From: Gordonia pseudamarae
GTDB lineage: Bacteria; Actinomycetota; Actinomycetes; Mycobacteriales; Mycobacteriaceae
DNA length: 64,000 nucleotides
Direction: 5' to 3'
Assembly (NCBI RefSeq): GCF_025273675.1
Contig: NZ_CP045809.1
Coordinates: 2,852,001-2,916,000 of the forward strand
The notes under the pieces were generated by a model that ran no database searches, was not told the DNA's origin, and saw only the letters and a program-made list of their open reading frames with translations. Position numbers and translations under genes: made by a program. This document shows, one piece after another, positions 57,501 to 64,000 of this stretch; the first letter of the stretch is position 1, and each line of letters begins with the position of its first letter.

Positions 57501-57519
57501 TTAGCACAGGCTAACCTAA
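57501..57519. promoter_or_regulatory. IdeR/DtxR iron box between the synthetase and the exporter
   Basis: TTAGCACAGGCTAACCTAA matches the IdeR/DtxR consensus TTAGGTTAGGCTAACCTAA at 16 of 19 positions, with one half-site perfect. It lies 87 bases before the synthetase start and 95 bases before the exporter start, so iron-loaded IdeR could repress both divergent operons. Confidence 0.78.
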
Positions 57520-57613
57520 AGCATAGCTGTACATGATACATGCTCCGCGCGGCGCGATCGCGACCCCGTTCGCCTCCCGCACGGCCGCCGGCTCAATGGA
57601 AAGACGAGGTGTG

Positions 57614-58606
57614 ATGACTGTCGCCGTCCGCCCTCCCGAGGACGCGGGGGAGCAACCCGCGGTGCGGGTCGTGGGTTTGACCAAGTCGTTCGGTGAGGTC
57701 ACCGCACTGCGCGATATCACCTTCGACGTGGCCCGCGGTGCCATCCTGGGCATTCTCGGTCCCAATGGGGCGGGCAAGTCCACCCTCGTCTCGACGTTGG
57801 GCACGTTGATCACCCCGGATTCGGGTACCGCCGTCATCGCGGGTCACGATCTGCTCTCCGATGCCGCGGGGGTGCGGGCATCGATCTCGATGACCGGCCA
57901 GTACGCCGCGCTGGACGAGACCCTCGGCGGCCGCGACAACCTCATCTTCTTCGGCCGGATGCAGGGACTGCGCCGGCAGAGCGCGCAGACGCGCGCCGAC
58001 TATCTGCTCGACAGGTTCGGACTGGTGGCCGCGGGCCGGCGGCCGGTGGACACCTACTCCGGCGGTATGCGCCGGCGCCTCGACATCGCCTGCGGTCTCG
58101 TCGTGAAACCCGAGGTCGTGTTTCTCGACGAACCCACGACCGGCCTCGATCCGCGCAGCCGTCAGGCGGTGTGGTCGCTCGTGGCGGCGCTGCGCAATGA
58201 CGGCATCACCACCCTGCTGACCACCCAGTACCTCGACGAGGCCGACCAACTCGCCGACAACATCATCGTGATCGACCACGGCCGAATCGTCGCCGAGGGC
58301 ACCGCCGCCGAGCTCAAGGAGAAGGTGGGCGGCACCTACTGCGAGGCCGTGCCGGCCGACGCGTCCGGCGCACCGGCTCTGCGCGATCTGCTGGTCGCCC
58401 GGTTCGGCACCGATCACCGGTGCACCGTCAGCGACACGGGCACGGTCACCCTCACCGCACCCGACCGCGTCGACACCATGGGACAGGTGATCGATATCGC
58501 ACGCGAGGCCAGGATCGAACTGCTCGACGTGGGCCTGCGCAGCCCATCGCTGGACGACGTGTTCCTCACCCTGACCGCAGACCCGCACACCGGCGGTAGC
58601 CGGTGA
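57614..58606 (+). CDS. drrA: ABC transporter ATPase, DrrA-like
   Basis: 330 aa. Walker A GPNGAGKST, Q-loop TGQYAALDETL, signature YSGGMRRRLDIA, Walker [13 protein letters not shown], and the extended C-terminal region (ending SLDDVFLTLT) typical of the daunorubicin-resistance DrrA family of exporters. The ATG at 57614 has GAGGT just upstream; the in-frame ATGs at 57533 and 57596 lack a ribosome binding site. The stop overlaps drrB (GTGA). It powers export by the two following membrane proteins. Confidence 0.92.
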   Translation: MTVAVRPPEDAGEQPAVRVVGLTKSFGEVTALRDITFDVARGAILGILGPNGAGKSTLVSTLGTLITPDSGTAVIAGHDLLSDAAGVRASISMTGQYAALDETLGGRDNLIFFGRMQGLRRQSAQTRADYLLDRFGLVAAGRRPVDTYSGGMRRRLDIACGLVVKPEVVFLDEPTTGLDPRSRQAVWSLVAALRNDGITTLLTTQYLDEADQLADNIIVIDHGRIVAEGTAAELKEKVGGTYCEAVPADASGAPALRDLLVARFGTDHRCTVSDTGTVTLTAPDRVDTMGQVIDIAREARIELLDVGLRSPSLDDVFLTLTADPHTGGSR

Positions 58607-59451
58607 TCGTCCGCTCCACGGCCACCGCGGTCAGCGGTGAACGCTTGGGTTGGCCCGACCGGGCCGACCCAAGCGCCTGGGAAAACAGCGGGCCGTTCTG
58701 GCGGCAGTTGCGTGCCATGACCGCCCGGGCGCTGCGCTCGGCATGGTCGCAGGGCGAGTTCCTCGTCGCGATCATCATGCCGCTGGTGTTCGCCCTGGGC
58801 TTCTACCTGCCGCTGCGGCTGATCATGGCCGGCCAGGGTATCGACTACGCGCAGTTCATCATGCCGATCATCGTCCTGCAGGCCGTCGCATTCACCGCTG
58901 TCGCGGCCGCGCAGCGGGCCACCCTCGACAAGATGCGGGGTATGACGCGGCGGCTGGCGGCAATGCCGGTGCACCCGCTGGTCCCCCTGTCCGCCCGCAT
59001 GAGCACCTCGGCGATCCGCGCGGTGGTGTCCATCGCCGCCGCCCTGACCTTCGGGACGCTACTCGGATTCTCGTTCAACGGCGACGCGCTCGACACGATC
59101 ATGTTCATCGCCTTCAGCATGCTCGTGGGACTGGTGCTGGCTATCGGGGCCGACTGCCTGGGAATGACCGCCAAGAACGCCGAATCCACCTCCCAGCTGC
59201 TGGTGCTGCCACAGCTGGTACTCGGGCTCGTGTCCACCGGTTTCGCCCCCGAATCCGGGTTCCCCGAGTGGGCCCGGCCGTTCGCCCGCAACCAGCCGGT
59301 GTCCCATTTCTCCTCCACCATGCGTGAACTGGCCGACGGAGTGCCCACCCTGCATACGGCCGTACCCGCCCTGATCTGGCTGGGCGCGCTCGGCGCCGTG
59401 TTCGTCGTGTGGTCCCACCACATCCAGACCCGCCGACGGACCTACCTGTGA
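58603..59451 (+). CDS. drrB: ABC-2 type permease, DrrB-like
   Basis: 282 aa with six hydrophobic segments. It resembles the DrrB of the mycobacterial PDIM exporter: FLVAIIMPLVFALGFYLPL at the start of the membrane part, then LQAVAFTAVAAAQRATLDKMRGMTRRL, ...MPVHPLVPL..., and FAPESGFPEWARPFARNQPVSHF before the last helix. The GTG start overlaps drrA, and its stop overlaps drrC the same way. Confidence 0.9.
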   Translation: MIVRSTATAVSGERLGWPDRADPSAWENSGPFWRQLRAMTARALRSAWSQGEFLVAIIMPLVFALGFYLPLRLIMAGQGIDYAQFIMPIIVLQAVAFTAVAAAQRATLDKMRGMTRRLAAMPVHPLVPLSARMSTSAIRAVVSIAAALTFGTLLGFSFNGDALDTIMFIAFSMLVGLVLAIGADCLGMTAKNAESTSQLLVLPQLVLGLVSTGFAPESGFPEWARPFARNQPVSHFSSTMRELADGVPTLHTAVPALIWLGALGAVFVVWSHHIQTRRRTYL

Positions 59452-60344
59452 GCGGCGCACAGCCGGCCCCCGGGGACGCCGGAACCGCCGACCCGGGCGG
59501 TGAGCTGACCGACGTCATCGCCGACACCTCGGCACTGAGCTTCCCCGAACGCGACGCCTGGACCGCCGAACCGACCGCGCGCGCACTGTGGCATGGTGCG
59601 GTGATCCAGGCTCGGCGCATCCTCGTCAAGTGGTCCCGCGACCCGGTCACACTCCTGCAGTCGTTGTTGTTTCCGGCGCTGATGGTGCTGCTGTTCTGGC
59701 TGGTGCTCGATCGTTCGGTCAGCGCGCACTCGGGCGTCTCCAGCGCGTTCGGGATGGTCCCGATGGTGGCGCTGGTCGGCGCGATGAGCGGGGCCTCGAT
59801 CAGCGGTCTGGGTCTGCGCCGCGAACAGAGCACCGGCCTGCTCAGCAAAATGTGGACGCTCCCGGCACACCGGGCGTCGGCGATGCTTGGCCGACTGATC
59901 GCCGAATCGGTCCGCATCGTCATCACCGTGAGTGCCGTCCTGCTGATGGGTACCGCTGTCGGCTTCCGGATCCACAGCGGCCCCGTGGGATTCGTCGCGA
60001 TCATCGCGGTGGCACTGACGTTCGGACTGTCGTTCTCGATGATGGTCACCGCACTGGCGTTGTTGAGCCGCGATTCGCACATCGTCGAATGGACAGCGGT
60101 GGGCACACAGCTGGCGATGTTCTTCAACACCGGATTCGTGCCCGCCGATGCCTACCCGTCATGGTTGCGGCCCATCGTCGAGTATCAGCCGATGAGCTGC
60201 ACCATCGACACCATCCGTGCCCTGGCGACCGAGGGTGAGGTGCTGCGGCCACTGGTCCTGACGCTGCTGTGGTCGGCGGCGCTGCTGATCGTCTTCACCG
60301 GCCCCACACTGGCCGGGTACCGGAAGGCCTCAACCCTGAACTGA
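59448..60344 (+). CDS. drrC: ABC-2 type permease, DrrC-like
   Basis: 298 aa with six hydrophobic segments. A soluble N-terminus of about 60 residues is followed by SLLFPALMVLLFWLVLDR and DrrC-like landmarks LRREQSTGLLSKMWTLPAHRASAMLGRLIAE, NTGFVPADAYPSWLRPIVEYQPMSC and the end AGYRKAST. The closest pattern I know is DrrC of the mycobacterial PDIM/phenolic glycolipid exporter, so a large amphipathic cargo is plausible. It ends 59 bases before the convergent glycosyltransferase; no strong terminator is seen there. Confidence 0.9.
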   Translation: MSGAQPAPGDAGTADPGGELTDVIADTSALSFPERDAWTAEPTARALWHGAVIQARRILVKWSRDPVTLLQSLLFPALMVLLFWLVLDRSVSAHSGVSSAFGMVPMVALVGAMSGASISGLGLRREQSTGLLSKMWTLPAHRASAMLGRLIAESVRIVITVSAVLLMGTAVGFRIHSGPVGFVAIIAVALTFGLSFSMMVTALALLSRDSHIVEWTAVGTQLAMFFNTGFVPADAYPSWLRPIVEYQPMSCTIDTIRALATEGEVLRPLVLTLLWSAALLIVFTGPTLAGYRKASTLN

Positions 60345-60403
60345 ATTCAACCCTGAACGGGGACGCGAACCGACCGGCCGCCCCGCCCGCGCGCGGCATC
60401 CGG

Positions 60404-61342
60404 TCACACGTAGTAGCAGCGGTGCGCGATGCTGCCCTTGATCCGGCCCAGCAGGTTGCCCGCCTGAAAGAGCCAACGGCCGGTGGGCACCCGTGTGAGG
60501 ACCGTCGGCAGCAGCGGGTTGCGGATGATCACGTACAGCACCACGTCGACCGTGGCATACCATTTGCGCCGCGGCATCCCGTAGTGCCGGTAGTCCGCGT
60601 ACAGCCGCACATCACCTTCTCCGCACATCACCGACTGATCCCAGATACCGCGCAGGGTCTCGCGCAGACGATAGGCGACCAGCGCCTTGGGCGCGTGACC
60701 CAGCACGCCGCCGGCCAGCTGCACCCGGATCGCCAGATCGGCATCCTCACCGCCGCGGTTGTAGGAGATGTCGAAACCGCCGACCTTACCGAAGCTGTCC
60801 TTCCAGACCCCCAGATTGCAGGTGGGCGAGACCCGCAGGAACCCGGGGATCTCGTACGGCACCTCCGGCGGCAGCATCTGCCGCCAGCTCTGCACCGCCG
60901 ACGAATTGAGCGAATGGATCTCAACCGCTCCCCCGACCGCATCGCTGTACGCGGCGACAGCGGTCAACTCGTCGAGCCACTGCGGGTAGACGCGGTCGTC
61001 ACCGTCGCAGAAGGCGATGAAGTCCCCGTCGGCCGCGTCCACCCCGATATTGCGCGCGTACGACGCACCGGCGATGCCCGAGGCATCCACCCGGCGCAGC
61101 CGCAACCTGCCGGCCAGCGGGTGATCGTCGAGATGAGCGCGCAGCCCGTCGGTCGAACCGTTGTCTGCGACGACCACCTCGAAGGGGTGTCGGTAGGTCT
61201 GCGCAGCGAGTGCCGCCAACTGTTCATCGATCACATCGACACCGTTGTGCACCGGGATCACCACCGACACCAGGACCGGTATACCCCGGTTCCGTCGCGA
61301 CCGACGCTCGACCGCCGGCGGGCCCGCCGGACGCCGGCTCAC
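60404..61342 (-). CDS. Family 2 glycosyltransferase
   Basis: 312 aa. After about 30 Arg/Pro-rich residues comes a GT-A domain: VSVVIPVHNGVDVIDEQLAAL, FEVVVADNGSTDG, metal motif FCDGDDRVYP and acceptor-side GGEDADLAIRV. Paralogue of the enzyme at 39098. The GTG at 61342 overlaps the stop of the preceding glycosyltransferase (GTGA). Third gene of the synthetase-GT-GT message. Confidence 0.88.
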   Translation of the reverse strand: MSRRPAGPPAVERRSRRNRGIPVLVSVVIPVHNGVDVIDEQLAALAAQTYRHPFEVVVADNGSTDGLRAHLDDHPLAGRLRLRRVDASGIAGASYARNIGVDAADGDFIAFCDGDDRVYPQWLDELTAVAAYSDAVGGAVEIHSLNSSAVQSWRQMLPPEVPYEIPGFLRVSPTCNLGVWKDSFGKVGGFDISYNRGGEDADLAIRVQLAGGVLGHAPKALVAYRLRETLRGIWDQSVMCGEGDVRLYADYRHYGMPRRKWYATVDVVLYVIIRNPLLPTVLTRVPTGRWLFQAGNLLGRIKGSIAHRCYYV

Positions 61343-62292
61343 AGACGCGCCGCCCGCCGCAGCGTGCGCTCGGGAACCCGGCCCGTCTGCCCGCCCAGCG
61401 CGGCCCACACCCCGGACAGCGACAGATAGATCCGGGACCGTCGGGCATCACCGATCAGCATCGCCCGACCGCGGCTGAGCATGTCCTTTGCCACCGACAC
61501 CACACACCACAATGGTTCGGTGCGCCAGTAGCGGCGATACAGGACCAGGCGGTTCCGGGCGATGTAGTAGTGCCGGAACGGCGCATCCACCGAGAACTCC
61601 AACGGCGCCGGTGTGCTGCCGGGCCCGCGCAACAGCGGTCGCAGCAACCGGGGCGGCGTCCACACCACCGACTTTCCGAGCTTGTGCGCTATCCGCGTGC
61701 CCGGCACGATCAGCGCGTGCGCACCGTGCGCCCGCGCCCGCAGATAGAACTCGGTCTCGACGCAGTCGATAAACAGCTCATCCTCGAAAAGTCCTACCTC
61801 GTCAAAGGTTTCGCGGGTGATGACGAGTCCGGACTGGATCGGTTCGAATGCCAGTGTCAAACCCCGCTCCGCGAACCAGAACGGCGCCACGTCGTCGTTG
61901 ATCAGGCTCGGCGAGGCCATCGCCGGCCGCACCGCGAGCGAGTCGGCGAGCGCGAGATGCGCGAGCACCTTCTCGATGTAGTCCGATTCGATCAACGTGT
62001 CCTGGTCGAGGGTCAGCACCGCATCGGCACCGCGATCGAGCGCTCGGCGCACACCCGCGTTCAGCGCGTGTGCGATGCCGCTGTTCTCCGGACTCTCGAT
62101 GACCGTCGCGCCCCGGCCGGCGAGGGTGTCGAGGATGGTGCGGACCCGATCGTCGGCGCCGGCGAGCAGCGACGGCGATCCGTCGTCGACGACGATCACC
62201 GAGTCGACCTGCCCGATCACACGGTCGATCACGTCGATGATCTCCGTGCTCGGTTCGAACGCGGTGACCACCGCGATCACCGTTCTGCTCAT
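61339..62292 (-). CDS. Rhamnosyltransferase-like family 2 glycosyltransferase
   Basis: 317 aa. GT-A domain beginning VIAVVTAFEPSTEIID, with metal motif LTLDQDTLI. The segment IQSGLVITRETFDEVGLFEDELFIDCVETEFYLRARAHG is typical of bacterial rhamnosyltransferases, and several Arg/Trp-rich membrane-associated stretches follow. It differs in type from the other two. The ATG at 62292 overlaps the stop of the A-T-TE synthetase (ATGA). The donor sugar is inferred from family resemblance only. Confidence 0.85.
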   Translation of the reverse strand: MSRTVIAVVTAFEPSTEIIDVIDRVIGQVDSVIVVDDGSPSLLAGADDRVRTILDTLAGRGATVIESPENSGIAHALNAGVRRALDRGADAVLTLDQDTLIESDYIEKVLAHLALADSLAVRPAMASPSLINDDVAPFWFAERGLTLAFEPIQSGLVITRETFDEVGLFEDELFIDCVETEFYLRARAHGAHALIVPGTRIAHKLGKSVVWTPPRLLRPLLRGPGSTPAPLEFSVDAPFRHYYIARNRLVLYRRYWRTEPLWCVVSVAKDMLSRGRAMLIGDARRSRIYLSLSGVWAALGGQTGRVPERTLRRAARL

Positions 62293-64000
62293 ACCGAGTC
62301 CTCCCCCTGTGTGTCCTCTCCCCGGGCACCCTCGTGTCCGGTCGCGACGGCCTCGGCGAGTACCTTCGCGGTTTCGCGCACCAATGGCGGGCGCAGCATC
62401 GAATGATGGTCTCCCGATACCCGCACCACGATCGGCCCACCGGCCACCAGCCGGTCCCAGGTGGCGGCGTCACCGGAGTTGGCGTCGGCCATCACCACCA
62501 CCGCAGAACCCGGGTACACGGCGGGCCTGTGACGCTTGATCTGCTGCCTGCCCAGGTCCCAGAACACCGTCCACTGCACGGCCGTCGGCAGGCGCACGAG
62601 ACCAGCGGTGGCCACCAGCGCACTCATGAGCGCCCGGTTCCACAGGATCGACACCCGTTCACGCGGTCCCGGCGGCTCGCGGTCGGCCTCGCCCGTACCG
62701 GTGCGGTCCGGCAGCGCCTCCCGCTCCGGGGCCGTAGCGGCCGGATCGACCGCCCCGCCGGTCACCCGTGCGAGGAGTTCGGGTTCGAAGATCGGGTCCA
62801 GCAGTACCACTGATTCACACTCGGCGCCGCGCCCGGCAAGGATCGTGGCCGCCTCAAGCATGACGAAGCCGCCATAGGAATAGCCGCACAGCCGATAGGG
62901 TCCGGCGGGCTCCACGGCCAGGATGTCGCGCACCGCCCGCCGGGCCGCGGCCCGGATGGACCGGTCGGCCCGGCCTCGGCGCTCGAGTCCGTGCGCCTGC
63001 AGCCCGTACACCGGATAGTCCCCGGCGAGCTCACGAACCAGCGGCAGCAGCCCGGCCGCCGGACTGCCCGCACCCGCCGCGATGAACAGCGGACGTCCCG
63101 TGCCCGAACGCAGGCGGGTGATCGATCCGACGCCTTCGGTGCGGGCGCGGGTCTCGCTGGCGGCGTCCAGGAGCGCGCCCAGTGCCGCGATCGTCGGTTC
63201 GGCGGCGAAATCCGCGGTGGCGATCTCGACCAGCCAGCGATCGGCGACCCGCCGCAGCATAGTGGCCGCCGCCAGCGAGTCACCGCCGAGGGCCACGAAA
63301 TCCTCGTTGCGGCCGACCACGTCGAGGGCCAGGATCTCCTGCCACAGGTTGGCCAGATCGGCCTCGGTCAGCCCGCGCACCGGCTCAGGCACACGCTCGG
63401 GCGGCGGCGGCAGTGCGGCCCTGTCGACCTTGCCTCGTTCGTTGCGCGGCAGTTCGGCCAGCACCACCACATCGCGGGGAATCATCCAGGGCGGCACCGT
63501 CTTCGACATTTCGGTACGAATCTCGGCCGGCGACGGCGACCACAGGTCGGGATCGACGGCCACGTGGGCGACGAGCGTGTGTGCCGAGCGGTCGGCGGTC
63601 ACCACCGCATCCGCCGTCCACGGCAGTGCCCGGATGGCCACCTCCACCTCGATCGGCTCGACGAGATAGCCCCGGATCTTGACCGCGTCGTCCTTACGGC
63701 CGAGCAGATGCAGCCGCCCCTCGTCGTCTAACCTGCCCAGGTCACCGGTTCGGTAGCGCCGTCGTCCGGCACCGAGGTCGGTGAACCGGGCGGCGGTGAG
63801 TTCGGGTGCGCCGTGGTAGCCGAGGGCGATGTGAGCCGATTCGATGACCACCTCCCCCGCGGACCCGGCGGGCAGATCAGCGCCGTCCTCGCCGACGATC
63901 CGCACATGCTTGTCCGAAGCGGGGGTGCCCACCGCGATGACACCCGGAGGATGGGCGCGGTTCGCGGGCAAACGGTTGAACGCCAGATTTCCGGTCTCCG
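62289..64000 (-). CDS. Second peptide synthetase, A-T-TE end (5' part beyond window)
   Basis: The frame is open to the right edge, beginning with E-T-G-N-L-A-F, so the gene starts outside. Visible are the C-terminal half of an adenylation domain (GYHGAPELTAARF, YRTGDLGRLDDEGRLHLLGRKDDAVKIRGYLVE and the A10 lysine in ERGKVDR), a carrier domain (ALGGDSLAAATM) and a type I thioesterase with nucleophile GYSYGG, Asp in LLDPIFEPE and His in GDHHSM. The Ser, Asp and His triad looks complete. It could release its own product or supply the building block or release step missing from the large synthetase. Coupled to two glycosyltransferases downstream. Confidence 0.9.
   Translation of the reverse strand, partial: ETGNLAFNRLPANRAHPPGVIAVGTPASDKHVRIVGEDGADLPAGSAGEVVIESAHIALGYHGAPELTAARFTDLGAGRRRYRTGDLGRLDDEGRLHLLGRKDDAVKIRGYLVEPIEVEVAIRALPWTADAVVTADRSAHTLVAHVAVDPDLWSPSPAEIRTEMSKTVPPWMIPRDVVVLAELPRNERGKVDRAALPPPPERVPEPVRGLTEADLANLWQEILALDVVGRNEDFVALGGDSLAAATMLRRVADRWLVEIATADFAAEPTIAALGALLDAASETRARTEGVGSITRLRSGTGRPLFIAAGAGSPAAGLLPLVRELAGDYPVYGLQAHGLERRGRADRSIRAAARRAVRDILAVEPAGPYRLCGYSYGGFVMLEAATILAGRGAECESVVLLDPIFEPELLARVTGGAVDPAATAPEREALPDRTGTGEADREPPGPRERVSILWNRALMSALVATAGLVRLPTAVQWTVFWDLGRQQIKRHRPAVYPGSAVVVMADANSGDAATWDRLVAGGPIVVRVSGDHHSMLRPPLVRETAKVLAEAVATGHEGARGEDTQGEDSV

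Noticed and set aside
60345..60403. Terminator between drrC and the convergent glycosyltransferase
   Set aside because: Only a short direct repeat (CAACCCTGAAC) and GC-rich sequence; no convincing stem was found.

Overview
The window is high-GC actinobacterial DNA. Its conserved genes follow the order around Rv1629-Rv1655 of Mycobacterium tuberculosis, read in reverse: argB-argJ-argC, pheT-pheS, a TsnR-type methyltransferase, rplT-rpmI-infC, uvrA, a glyoxalase II-like protein, a universal stress protein, uvrB, coaE and rpsA. This places it in the Mycobacteriales. A Gordonia-like genus is my best guess, but that is inference. Gene symbols come from motif and family recognition, not from database searches.

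Region 1 (1-3.4 kb) is the arginine operon on the minus strand, with overlapping start and stop codons and a likely ArgR box. Region 2 (3.45-11.3 kb) sits between argC and pheT. It holds a tightly coupled five-gene operon (exported GMC oxidase, ThDP enzyme, SRPBCC protein, altered KAS III enzyme, PLP aminotransferase) that looks like an uncharacterised small-molecule pathway. It also holds a VapBC pair and an intact IS481-type element in a CTAG target. Region 3 (11.5-38 kb) is the core of translation and DNA-repair genes. Accessory genes among them include an ECF41-like sigma factor facing an AhpD-like gene, with two mirror-image promoters of one consensus. Others are a thioredoxin-reductase/methyltransferase fusion next to a cupin regulator, a DoxX-HelR operon, and an AztD-like zinc lipoprotein behind a near-perfect Zur box.

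Region 4 (39-64 kb, running off the right edge) is the most striking. A single 17.5-kb gene encodes a five-module peptide synthetase (C-A-T)x5-C with no thioesterase. It is followed in translational overlap by a family 2 glycosyltransferase. Divergent from it is a DrrABC-type exporter, and a 16/19 match to the IdeR/DtxR iron box lies midway between the two start codons. Beyond the exporter, on the minus strand, a second synthetase (A-T-TE, cut by the edge) is coupled to two more glycosyltransferases. Together these suggest an iron-regulated, glycosylated and exported peptide. One module has the serine code; the rest of the structure is not predictable from this sequence alone.

No rRNA, tRNA or CRISPR array was seen. 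Coordinates are those I could support from start codons, ribosome binding sites and overlaps; doubtful starts are flagged.
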